Assembly: GCF_000423665.1 (NCBI RefSeq)
Contig: NZ_AUIK01000009.1
Location: 124,001 to 188,000 of the forward strand
Origin: Solirubrobacter soli DSM 22325
GTDB lineage: Bacteria > Actinomycetota > Thermoleophilia > Solirubrobacterales > Solirubrobacteraceae
DNA: 64,000 nt
Reading direction: 5' to 3'
Position 1 is the stretch's first letter. Every line of letters begins with the position of its first letter. The translations under genes and the position numbers were made by a program. Of the stretch, positions 15,464 to 23,662 are shown in pieces. The notes under the pieces were generated by a model. That model did no database searches. It had not been told where the DNA came from and was given only the letters and a program-made list of their open reading frames with translations.

Positions 15464-18400
15464 ATGATGGGGAGAAGACACGCCGGGATGGCGTTGCTGT
15501 GCCTTGCCCTGATGGCGCCGGCGACAGCGCAGGCGCGAGCCGTCGAGACACCGAAGGTGCTCGTGGTCACGAGTACGCAGGACGCGTTGACGACCGCGGG
15601 CCTGGCCGCGATCAACAGCGCGGCGTCATCAGGGGCGTTCACGGTCAACGCGCCCACACCCGCGAACGTGGGTGCGGAGTTCACGCCCACGAACCTGGAG
15701 ACCTATCGGGCGGTCGTGTTCCTGAACACGGGGGTCGCGAGCCCGCTCAATGACACGCAACGCGCGAACTACGAGGCGTACTTCCGCAAGGGCGGAGGCT
15801 TCGTGGGGATCGGGTCGGCGATCGAGACCGATCCGTCCTGGCAGTTCCTGACCGACGTCATCGGCACGCGAGCGTCGAGCCGGACGGTGCAGCAGACCGG
15901 CACGGTGAAGGTGTTCGACCGGGTCCATGACGCGAGCAAGTCGCTCCCGCTCTACTGGGATCGCAACGACCACTGGTACAACCTCACGACCAACGTCCGC
16001 GGCGTGTCCCATGTCATGGCCACGGTCGTCGAGGACCCGTTCGGCCCGCAGCCGCAGGGCGCCACGCTCGACGGGATCGCGAACGGCACGATGGGCGCGC
16101 ATCACCCCGTCTCCTTCTGCAAGGACTTCCGCGGCGGGCGCAGCTTCTACACCGCGCTCGGCAACACGGCAGAGGCCTTCGACGCCACGCTCACGACGCA
16201 CCTGAAGGGCGCGATCACGTGGGCGGCGGGCGCGAGCGACCCGGTCTACAGCGACTGCGGCGCCACGGTCCTGCGCAACTACCAGCAGACGAAGATCGGC
16301 TCTCCGCCGAACCTGCAGGAGCCGATCGGCTTCGACCAGCTCCCGGACGGCCGCATCCTCCAGACCGACCGCCTCGGCTCGCTGCGCCTGCACGACGCGA
16401 CCACCGGCACCACCAGCGTCATCGCCAACTTCGCCGACCCGTCGCTGCCGCTGACCCAACGCATCTACTCGGCGGGTGAGGACGGCCTCTACGGCCCGGC
16501 GGTCGACGCGAACTTCGCCACCAACAAGTGGGTCTACCTGTTCTACTCGCCGCAGCGGGTCACGGGGGTCAAGCTCTCCACGGGCGAGATCGTCGACCAG
16601 ACCACGCCGACCACGAACCCGCCGAACGTCGCGGCATCCAAGACCGCGTGGGATCCCTACGTCGGCTACCACCAGCTCAGCCGCTTCAAGTTCGTCGAGG
16701 ACGCGAGCGGTCCGCGGATCGACTTCAGCACCGAGCAGCAGATCCTCAAGGTTCCGATGAACCGGCAGGAGTGCTGCCACGTCGCGGGTGACATCGACTT
16801 CGACAAGCACGGCAACCTGTGGATGGTCACCGGCGACGACACGCCCGCGGGCGGCATCAACGCCGGCGGGTACGGCCCGTTCAACAGCCAGAAGACCGAC
16901 GAGCAGCAGACCGTGCGCGTCACCGGCGCCACCGGCGGCACGTTCACGCTCACCTACGACGGCCAGACGACGGCTCCGCTGGCGTACAACAGCACCGCCG
17001 CTCAGGTCGACGCAGCGCTCGAGGCGCTCTCGAACATCGAGGCCGACGAGATCCAGACCAGCGGCGGCCCGGTGCAGACCGCGAACGTCAACGTGTTCTT
17101 CCGCCGCGGCAAGCAGCAGGCCGACCAGGCCCAGATCACGGCCGACGGCGCCGCCCTGACCGGCGGCACGGTCGCCACCACGACCGCGCAGGCCGGCGGC
17201 TGGTACCAGCGCCTGACCGGCGACTCCCGCCGCTCAGCGCTCAACACCAACGACCTGCGCGGCAAGGTGCTGCGCATCAAGGTCAAGGACACCATCACGG
17301 CGGCCGACGCCAACAAGGCCGACCTCGGCTCCGGCACGGGCGCGTACACGATCCCGTCGGGCAACCTCTACCCGCTCGTCGCCGGCGCGCCGCAGGCCAA
17401 GACCCGGCCCGAGGTCTACGCGATGGGCTTCCGCAACCCGTTCCGGATCCAGGTCGACTCCAACGACGTCGCCTACGTGAGCGACTACTCGCCGGACGCG
17501 GGCTCGCAGCAGCGCTCGCGCGGCCCGTCAGGTACCGGGCGCTACGAGATCGTCCGCAAGCCGTCCAACTATGGCTGGCCGACGTGTTACAAGCGCGACC
17601 TCGCGTACTACCAGTGGAACTTCCACGAGTTCGCGCCCAACACCACCTCGGCGGGCACGCCGCTGCACTCCCCGCCGCAGCTGCACGAGTGCAACGGGCC
17701 GACGCAGCGCAACGACTCGCTCTGGAACCTCGAGGGCGGCCCGTCGGTCGAGCCCGGCCTGACCGAGGTCCCGCCGGTCACGGATCCGGACATCTGGTAC
17801 TCGTACAACGACAACCGCGCGACGAACCCGCTGGGTACGCCGTGCCAGGCCTACTACGCGCCCACGCCGGGGCCGATCGCGCCCGGCTCGTCGACCGAGT
17901 GCCCGCGGCTGTTCCCGGAGCTGTACACGGGCGGCGTCGGCCCGCACGGCATGACGAAGTACGAGTACAACCCGGCGAACCCGAACCCGAAGAAGTTCCC
18001 GCCGTACTACGACAACTCGGTCATCTTCGGCGAGTGGACGCAGGACACGCTGCGCGAGATGAAGCTCGACGGCGACAACAAGATCCAGAAGATCAACGGC
18101 TTCCTGGACTGCGGCAGCCGCGCGAACACCGCCTCGGGCACGTTCCTGTTCGAGTGCGACAACCCGATGGACATGCAGTGGGGCGCGGACGGCGCGTTCT
18201 ACCTGCTGACCTACGGCAACGGGTTCAACGTCATCAGCCCGGACGCCGGCATGTACAAGTGGGAGTACGTCAAGGGCAAGCGCCCGCCGAAGGCCGTGCT
18301 GACCACGGACAAGACCGACGGCGCGTCGCCGCTGACGGTCAACTTCTCGAGCGTCGGCTCGCTGGACGAGGATCCGGGCGACTCGATCCGCTTCGAGTGG

Positions 18401-19675
18401 GACTTCGGCGACGGCTCGCCGATCTCAACCGAGCCCAACCCGACCCACGTCTACACGCTGCGCGGCCGGTTCACGGCCAAGCTGACCGTGCTCGACTCCT
18501 CGGGCGAGAAGACCTCGACGAGCACGCTCATCACGTCGGGCAACACGTCCCCGACCGTCACGGTCACCGGGCCGCCCGACGGCGGCGTGTTCTCGTTCGG
18601 CGACGAGGTCGAGTACAAGGTCTCGGTCACCGACCCGGAGGACCCGTCGATCGACTGCAACGACATCAAGGTCTCCTTCGTCCTCGGCCATGACACGCAC
18701 GGTCACGAGCTGCAGTCGCGCAACGGCTGCACCGGTCACTTCACGACCGATGCCAACGACCAGTCGCACGGCGGCAACGTGTTCGGCGTGATCAGCGCCG
18801 TGTACACCGACAAGGGCTCCTCGGCTGGGGTCCCGCCGTTGACGACGACCGGCCAGATCCAGATCCGCCAGCGGCGCCAAGAGGTCGAGCACGTCGTCAA
18901 CCAGTCGGGCACCGCCACGGCCAACAACACCGACGGCGGCGCCGGCATCCATCGCTCGAGCCTGGCCAACAACGACTGGATCCAGCTCAACGGTCCGTTC
19001 AACCTGCACCAGATCGACTCGGTGACGGTCCGCTACGCCGACAACACGGCAGGACGCACGGTCGGGTCGCCGCTGGGTGCGATCGAGGTCCGGACGGGGT
19101 CGCCCACCGGCCCGATCGCCGCGACGCTGGACTTGACGTCGACCGGTTCCAACACCACGTGGAACAGCCTCACGTTCCCGCTCTCGATCGCGGGCAAGAA
19201 CGAGCTCTTCCTCGTGTTCCGCCAGGTCACCGGCGGCGCGACGCAGAGCATGTTCCTGCTCAACTGGATCGAGTTCGGCGGCAACGGCGTGACGCGGCAG
19301 AAGGTCGAGGCGCCGGGCAGCGCGGGCGGCTCCGTCGCTCCGACGCTGTCGCTGTCGCTCGGCGCGGCGGCCACGTTCGGCGCGTTCACGCCTGGTGTCG
19401 CGCGCACCTACACGGCGACCACGACGGCGAACGTGATCTCCTCCGCGGGTGACGCGTCGCTGACCGTGGCCCCGACCCCGGCGTATCTGATGAACGGCAC
19501 GTTCGCGCTGCCGTCGCCGCTCGACGTGACGTTCTCCAAGTCGTCGTGGACCGCTCCGGCCTCCAACGACCCGGTGACGATCACGTTCAAGCAGCAGATC
19601 GGCGCGTCTGACGCGCTCCGGACGGGCAGCTACAGCAAGACGCTGACGTTCACGTTGTCGACCACGACCCCGTGA
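15464..19675 (+). CDS. Secreted ThuA / PQQ-type sugar dehydrogenase multidomain protein
   Basis: This protein has 1403 residues. A signal peptide (about 1-26) is followed by a ThuA-like domain (about 30-255, VLVVTSTQDALTT…GIGSAIETDPSWQFLTDVIG). A glucose/sorbosone-dehydrogenase beta propeller then spans about 275-930 (GFDQLPDGRILQTDRLGSLRLHD; RPEVYAMGFRNPFRIQVD), and a roughly 95-residue beta-rich insert (about 482-578) interrupts it. A PKD domain (about 938-1020, FEWDFGDGS) and two beta-rich domains follow. The last about 117 residues match the C-terminus of the M14 carboxypeptidase at 44762. It probably oxidises extracellular carbohydrate; substrate and cofactor are unproven. ATG 15464 is preceded by GGAGGAGAGG; ATG 15467 is an alternative. 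Confidence 0.88.
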   Translation: MMGRRHAGMALLCLALMAPATAQARAVETPKVLVVTSTQDALTTAGLAAINSAASSGAFTVNAPTPANVGAEFTPTNLETYRAVVFLNTGVASPLNDTQRANYEAYFRKGGGFVGIGSAIETDPSWQFLTDVIGTRASSRTVQQTGTVKVFDRVHDASKSLPLYWDRNDHWYNLTTNVRGVSHVMATVVEDPFGPQPQGATLDGIANGTMGAHHPVSFCKDFRGGRSFYTALGNTAEAFDATLTTHLKGAITWAAGASDPVYSDCGATVLRNYQQTKIGSPPNLQEPIGFDQLPDGRILQTDRLGSLRLHDATTGTTSVIANFADPSLPLTQRIYSAGEDGLYGPAVDANFATNKWVYLFYSPQRVTGVKLSTGEIVDQTTPTTNPPNVAASKTAWDPYVGYHQLSRFKFVEDASGPRIDFSTEQQILKVPMNRQECCHVAGDIDFDKHGNLWMVTGDDTPAGGINAGGYGPFNSQKTDEQQTVRVTGATGGTFTLTYDGQTTAPLAYNSTAAQVDAALEALSNIEADEIQTSGGPVQTANVNVFFRRGKQQADQAQITADGAALTGGTVATTTAQAGGWYQRLTGDSRRSALNTNDLRGKVLRIKVKDTITAADANKADLGSGTGAYTIPSGNLYPLVAGAPQAKTRPEVYAMGFRNPFRIQVDSNDVAYVSDYSPDAGSQQRSRGPSGTGRYEIVRKPSNYGWPTCYKRDLAYYQWNFHEFAPNTTSAGTPLHSPPQLHECNGPTQRNDSLWNLEGGPSVEPGLTEVPPVTDPDIWYSYNDNRATNPLGTPCQAYYAPTPGPIAPGSSTECPRLFPELYTGGVGPHGMTKYEYNPANPNPKKFPPYYDNSVIFGEWTQDTLREMKLDGDNKIQKINGFLDCGSRANTASGTFLFECDNPMDMQWGADGAFYLLTYGNGFNVISPDAGMYKWEYVKGKRPPKAVLTTDKTDGASPLTVNFSSVGSLDEDPGDSIRFEWDFGDGSPISTEPNPTHVYTLRGRFTAKLTVLDSSGEKTSTSTLITSGNTSPTVTVTGPPDGGVFSFGDEVEYKVSVTDPEDPSIDCNDIKVSFVLGHDTHGHELQSRNGCTGHFTTDANDQSHGGNVFGVISAVYTDKGSSAGVPPLTTTGQIQIRQRRQEVEHVVNQSGTATANNTDGGAGIHRSSLANNDWIQLNGPFNLHQIDSVTVRYADNTAGRTVGSPLGAIEVRTGSPTGPIAATLDLTSTGSNTTWNSLTFPLSIAGKNELFLVFRQVTGGATQSMFLLNWIEFGGNGVTRQKVEAPGSAGGSVAPTLSLSLGAAATFGAFTPGVARTYTATTTANVISSAGDASLTVAPTPAYLMNGTFALPSPLDVTFSKSSWTAPASNDPVTITFKQQIGASDALRTGSYSKTLTFTLSTTTP

Positions 19676-19680
19676 GCCAT

Positions 19681-19710
19681 CGGGGGCCGCGGCACTAGCC
19701 GCGGCCCCCG
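19681..19710. terminator. Bidirectional terminator-like hairpin
   Basis: Thirteen-base perfect arms (19681-19693 and 19698-19710) enclose ACTA. It lies between two convergent genes and covers the last codons of the BI-1 gene. There is no T run, so it may act as a barrier hairpin rather than a classical intrinsic terminator. Confidence 0.6.
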
Positions 19711-20327
19711 AAGAGGTTCAGGAACGACAGGAACAGGTTCACGATCGAGACGAAGATCCCGGTCGCGAGCCAGACCACGTCATCGTCGTCCGCGCGGTTG
19801 CGCACGTAGTTGAAGTCGACGACGAGCAGGGCGGCGGAGACGGCGATCACGACGAGGCTGAACAGCGGGTTGCCGGCGGCGCCGAACAGCAGCAGGAGCA
19901 GGCTGACGACGAACAGGCCGAGCATCACGAAGCTGAGCGGGCGCATCCAGCGGCTCAGGTCGGCGGAGGTCGCGAGACCCCAGGCACCCATCGCGAGCGT
20001 CGTCAGCGCGGTTGCGCCCGCGGCCTGGATGACCGCGTCAGGGTCGGCGGTCACGTAGGTCTGCAGGATCGGCCCAAGGCTGACGCCGAGGATCAACGCG
20101 AGCGCGAACAGCCAGGTCAGACCGAGCCCGCCGCGACGCAGGCCGGCGACGAACGACTGCGCGAAGAGCATCGCGATGGCGACGAAGCCGAGTGCCTGCG
20201 CGGTGCCGAGCGCGAGGTCGCGGCCGATGACCGCGCCGGCGGCGAGGAACGCGATGGCGACGCCGACCAGCGACATCACGCGACCGAAGACGCCGGTGCG
20301 CGCTTGGGGGATTGCGTAGGTGCTCAT
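19695..20327 (-). CDS. Bax inhibitor-1/YccA-like membrane protein
   Basis: This 210-residue protein has about seven membrane helices and the BI-1 family pattern (RTGVFGRVMSLVGVAIAFLAAGA near the N-terminus, and the conserved FNYVRNRADDDDVVWLATGIFVSIVNLFLSFLNLF at the C-terminus). Bacterial members include Ca2+-leak channels and FtsH-associated YccA. The start is ATG 20327 (MSTYAIPQ); the frame is open further upstream without a convincing signal. Confidence 0.88.
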   Translation of the reverse strand: MSTYAIPQARTGVFGRVMSLVGVAIAFLAAGAVIGRDLALGTAQALGFVAIAMLFAQSFVAGLRRGGLGLTWLFALALILGVSLGPILQTYVTADPDAVIQAAGATALTTLAMGAWGLATSADLSRWMRPLSFVMLGLFVVSLLLLLFGAAGNPLFSLVVIAVSAALLVVDFNYVRNRADDDDVVWLATGIFVSIVNLFLSFLNLFGGRG

Positions 20328-20401
20328 GCCGACCACTCTCGTGGCTCGCGGAGCCCCGAGACAGACCGCTGAACCGGACAAGCGGGCCGGTCGCCCGGGC
20401 A

Positions 20402-20427
20402 CCGGTGTCCGGCTATCCGGACATCGG
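20402..20427. terminator. Hairpin after the 430-residue protein gene
   Basis: The arms CCGGTGTCCGG and CCGGACATCGG pair over 11 bases with one G-T pair around a CTAT loop, three bases after the stop codon at 20430. No T run follows. Confidence 0.5.
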
Positions 20428-20429
20428 CG

Positions 20430-21722
20430 TCAGTTCCACTCGTCGTCCTTGGAGGTGTCGCTCGGCGGTTCCGGAGGCTTGCGCAGCTTCATCTTGTCCA
20501 GCGCATCCGACATCCCCTTCATCAGCCGGGCGTCCGGGTTGTCGCGCCACTGCGTGGTCCATGCGTGGGGCTCATAGAGACCGTTGAGCTCCTGCACGAG
20601 CGATTGGGTCATGAACGCCTGCTCATTGGACACGGGCTGCTCGCGCAGGCCAGGGGTCGCGACCGCCGGACGTGGCTGCGGCCGCGACTGCGCGGTGCCC
20701 CGCGAGACCTTGTCGAGCACGGCCTTCAGGGTGTCGTGCATCGAGTCCTGCAGGACGCCGGGCGTGAACTGCCCCGGCTGGAGCGTCTGCTGGAGGCGGC
20801 GACCGCGCTCGGGCGAGCTCGTGGCGAAGATCGACGCGTACGCCGGCCCGCCGTCCTTGGTCAGGGGGATCGGCTTGCCCATGGCGCGGAACTGGTGGCG
20901 TTCCTCCTTCGTGCGCTCGGAGGACACCTCCCAGCGGTTGTCCAGGCTCTCGGTCGACAGCGGGAGCTGATGCACGTCGCGCGGATCGAGCGTGACGCCG
21001 TGCGGACCGTAGAAGTTGTCGCTGTCGGTCGAGATGTACGCGCCGCGGCCGCGGTCGGCGGGCGTGACGCGGATGTTCGCGCCGCCCGGATCGGCCGAGC
21101 CGAGGATGGCGTTCATGTTGCCGGCGGCGGTCCGCGCCGGATCCGCGGACTTCTGCTGCATCGGCCCGAAGCGGTGCGTGTAGACCGGCATCCGCACCTC
21201 CTTACCGCCGTGCAGGGCGATCAGCTTCGCGATCGCGTCGAACTGCACGGCACGAGCCGTCTCCGCCGTCATCACCGACCGCTCCTCGGTCCCGATCTGC
21301 TGGGCGTACTGGGGTTGGTTCGCCAGGCCCCGCGCGGTGCCCGTGCGGGCGAGGATGTGGTGCAGCTGGTCGTAGGTGCTGTGGATCTCCTGCTGCTTGG
21401 CGGCGATGTCCGGACTGAACTGCGCGACCTTGGCCCGATCCGGCTGCTTGACACGGTGATACAGCTTCGCGAACAGCGCGGGATCGGCCGCGACCCGCGC
21501 GTAGTTGCGCTCGTCGAGCATCAACCGGTTGAGGGCGACGGTGGACTCGTCGCGCTGCTCGGGGTTGTCGAGCCGGCGGATGTGCTCCTCAACCTCCGGG
21601 TTGATGTGAACCGCCCTGAGACCGGGGCGCGGCGCGGGCGTCGCGTGGTGGGTGACGACCGACCCGGGCAGGCTGGGCGGTGGCTTGCCGGTCTGATCCT
21701 GATCGGCGGACTGCCACTCCAT
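20430..21722 (-). CDS. Unrecognised 430-residue hydrophilic protein
   Basis: No family is recognised. The protein is soluble, with no signal peptide or membrane helix. A Pro-rich N-terminus (about 1-38) leads into a helical segment (AVHINPEVEEHIRRLDNPEQRDESTVALNRLML), then a mixed region with TAGNMNAILGSADPGGANIRVTP and GAYISTDSDNFYGPHGVTLDP. A Lys/Pro-rich, acidic C-terminal tail ends it. ATG 21722 gives the sensible N-terminus; the longer frame upstream is Arg/Cys/Trp-rich and looks non-coding. Neighbours give no functional hint. It might be a polymorphic or effector-type protein, but nothing in it shows that. Confidence 0.6.
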   Translation of the reverse strand: MEWQSADQDQTGKPPPSLPGSVVTHHATPAPRPGLRAVHINPEVEEHIRRLDNPEQRDESTVALNRLMLDERNYARVAADPALFAKLYHRVKQPDRAKVAQFSPDIAAKQQEIHSTYDQLHHILARTGTARGLANQPQYAQQIGTEERSVMTAETARAVQFDAIAKLIALHGGKEVRMPVYTHRFGPMQQKSADPARTAAGNMNAILGSADPGGANIRVTPADRGRGAYISTDSDNFYGPHGVTLDPRDVHQLPLSTESLDNRWEVSSERTKEERHQFRAMGKPIPLTKDGGPAYASIFATSSPERGRRLQQTLQPGQFTPGVLQDSMHDTLKAVLDKVSRGTAQSRPQPRPAVATPGLREQPVSNEQAFMTQSLVQELNGLYEPHAWTTQWRDNPDARLMKGMSDALDKMKLRKPPEPPSDTSKDDEWN

Positions 21723-21869
21723 TGGACAAGTGTCCCGCCGCGTGCGGGCGCGGTCAACGCCCACGGGGGTGCGGGTAGCCGCCGCGAGCGGGGCGGGATC
21801 CTCACTGTGTGCGACGGGGTGAGCCCCGGCGAGACACGGGCCAGCCGCCTGAGAAACAGCGTGCCGGAG

Positions 21870-21889
21870 TGACACATTGATCAGTGTCA
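21870..21889. promoter_or_regulatory. Inverted repeat just before the 28-residue ORF
   Basis: TGACAC and GTGTCA flank ATTGATCA, giving an operator-like repeat whose last base is the A of ATG 21889. TGACAC…GTGTCA symmetry is seen in binding sites of some TetR-type regulators. No cognate regulator is adjacent. Confidence 0.4.
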
Positions 21890-21975
21890 TGAACCCCTCG
21901 CTGATCCATCTGCACCACGCCACCGCATACCAGGCCGAGCGCACTGCTCGCCGCCGCTCCCGCAAGTCCAACTAG
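21889..21975 (+). CDS. 28-residue basic mini-protein
   Basis: ATG 21889 to TAG 21975 encodes MNPSLIHLHHATAYQAERTA followed by a basic tail RRRSRKSN. The MNP(S/E)LxxLH opening and Arg-rich end resemble very short actinobacterial proteins of unknown function. Spacing to the nearest GGAG is poor. It precedes a second small ORF by 21 bases. Confidence 0.45.
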   Translation: MNPSLIHLHHATAYQAERTARRRSRKSN

Positions 21976-21996
21976 GACACAAGAAGAGAGCCGACC

Positions 21997-22113
21997 ATGA
22001 CCCTTCTCGCCACCTCCCTCCGCCGCCGTCCCGTCTCGCACGCGTTCACGACGCCCGTCGTCCGTGAGCTCGCGCCGCGGAACGCCCAGGCCGTGGCCGG
22101 CTCCGCCTGGTGA
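21997..22113 (+). CDS. 38-residue mini-protein
   Basis: ATG 21997 to TGA 22113, with AAGAAGAGAG six bases before the start, encodes an Arg-containing peptide (MTLLATSLRRRPVSHAFTTP…QAVAGSAW). Its stop codon directly abuts the stop codon of the convergent SRPBCC gene at 22114. It probably shares a transcript with the preceding 28-residue ORF. No family is recognised. Confidence 0.4.
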   Translation: MTLLATSLRRRPVSHAFTTPVVRELAPRNAQAVAGSAW

Positions 22114-22581
22114 CTAGGTCCGCGCCGCGCCGAGCGCGTCGGCGTGGGCCTTCAACGCGCGCAGGGTGCGCGCGTTCTCGCGTCTGAAGCCGAGCACCAC
22201 GAGCGGCTGGACGAGCTTCACCGGCCACGGAACGACGAACGTGACGAGCCGGTGCACGTGGGTCGATTCACCCCGCGCCGTCAGGGTCAGGTGGACGACC
22301 ACGTCGATCGTCCCGAGACCCAGCTTCAAGGTCATCGGGTGGTGGAAGGTGATCCGGGTGGGCCGCTCGCACACCGTGACCTCGCCGTGGCGGACGCCGA
22401 GCGGGCCCGGCTCGCGATAGGTCGTGCCGAGCACGGCCGGGTTCGACGAGACGGCGGTCGTGCCGCGAAACGCCGAGGACTTCCCGAGCCACCGCGCCTG
22501 GCCTTCGAAGTCCAGGATGGTGTCGAAGACGCGCTCGGTCGAGCAGTGGACGTCGGCTTCGGACACGAGCGAGCGACGCAT
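22114..22581 (-). CDS. SRPBCC/polyketide-cyclase-like lipid-binding-fold protein
   Basis: This 155-residue protein has the START/Bet v1-like layout: an initial strand (VSEADVHCSTERVFDTILDFEGQARWLG), a long antiparallel sheet and a C-terminal amphipathic helix (RRENARTLRALKAHADAL). Family members bind hydrophobic ligands. The specific role is unknown. It is divergent from the hydrolase gene at 22622 across 40 bases. Confidence 0.75.
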   Translation of the reverse strand: MRRSLVSEADVHCSTERVFDTILDFEGQARWLGKSSAFRGTTAVSSNPAVLGTTYREPGPLGVRHGEVTVCERPTRITFHHPMTLKLGLGTIDVVVHLTLTARGESTHVHRLVTFVVPWPVKLVQPLVVLGFRRENARTLRALKAHADALGAART

Positions 22582-22621
22582 CGCTCACGGCACGTTATCC
22601 CGCACGGAGTTATGGTGAGCC

Positions 22622-23662
22622 ATGGCCACCGGCGCGACGCACACGGACGAGACCTTCCCCCTGCATACCGCCGACGGGGTCAAGTGCTTCATCACCCACG
22701 TGCGCGGGCCGAAGGAGCCGACCAAGGGCCCGGTGATGCTCGTCCACGGCGTCGGCGTGCGCAACGAGATCTGGCGCCCGCCGAACCCGTACACGCTCGT
22801 CGACGCGCTCCACGACGCCGGCTACGACGTGTGGATGGAGAACTGGCGCGCCAGCATGGACGTGCCCCACAACACGTGGACGCTCGACCAGGCCGCCGTG
22901 CTGGACCACCCGCTCGCCGTCCGGACGGTCCTCGAGAAGACCGGGGCGGACTCACTGCAGGCGATCACGCACTGCCAGGGCTCGACCAGCTTCATCATGT
23001 CCGCGTGCGCGGGGTTGATCCCCGAGGTGCGCACGGTCGTGGCCAGCGCGGTGACACTGCACCCCGTGGTGACGCGGGTGGCCGCGTTCAAGCTCTCCTA
23101 CGTCGTGCCGCTCGTGGCGCGGCTGCTCGGCTACCTCGACCCGCAGTGGGGTCGCAGCGGGGCGCCGTGGGTCCTGCCGAAGCTGCTCACCGCCTACTGC
23201 GAACTGTCACGGCGCCACTGCGACAACGGCGTGTGCAAGGTCTCGAGCTTCATGTTCGGCTCCGGCGACCCGACGCTGTGGACGCACGAGCAGCTCACGG
23301 CCGAGACGCACGAATGGACCAAGGGCGAGTTCGGCCCGGCGCCGCTGACGTTCTTCCGCCAGATCTCGGAGTGCGTCGAACGCGGCCATCTCGTCAGCGT
23401 GGAGGGCCGGCCGGAGTTGCCGGAGAACTTCGTCGCGCAGCGGCCGCAGACCGACGCGCGCTTCTCCTTCATCACCGGCGGCTTGAACAACTGCTTCCTG
23501 CCGGTCAGCCAACAGCGCACGTTCGAGTTCTTCGAGGGGTTCGACCCCGGACGTCACTCGTTGCACGTCGTGCCCGGCTACGGCCACCTCGACGTGTTCC
23601 TCGGCAAGCGCGCCGACAAGGACTGGTTCCCGCTGATCGTCGGCGAGCTCAACCGGGGGTGA
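22622..23662 (+). CDS. Alpha/beta hydrolase with PhaC-like cysteine elbow
   Basis: This 346-residue protein begins the hydrolase core at VMLVHGVGVRNEIW (near residues 38-51). The nucleophile elbow reads AITHCQGSTSF (near 118-128), with Cys where lipases have Ser, as in PHA synthases. A His in VVPGYGHLDVFLG (near 325) fits the triad. Related proteins are found with or fused to GMC/cholesterol-oxidase-like enzymes. The substrate is unknown. Its end overlaps the convergent catalase-like gene by 14 bases. Confidence 0.75.
   Translation: MATGATHTDETFPLHTADGVKCFITHVRGPKEPTKGPVMLVHGVGVRNEIWRPPNPYTLVDALHDAGYDVWMENWRASMDVPHNTWTLDQAAVLDHPLAVRTVLEKTGADSLQAITHCQGSTSFIMSACAGLIPEVRTVVASAVTLHPVVTRVAAFKLSYVVPLVARLLGYLDPQWGRSGAPWVLPKLLTAYCELSRRHCDNGVCKVSSFMFGSGDPTLWTHEQLTAETHEWTKGEFGPAPLTFFRQISECVERGHLVSVEGRPELPENFVAQRPQTDARFSFITGGLNNCFLPVSQQRTFEFFEGFDPGRHSLHVVPGYGHLDVFLGKRADKDWFPLIVGELNRG

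Noticed and set aside
16819..18693. 624-residue open frame inside the ThuA-dehydrogenase gene
   Set aside because: It is a +1 frame of a gene with clear domains, with Arg/Pro-rich translation and no start signal.
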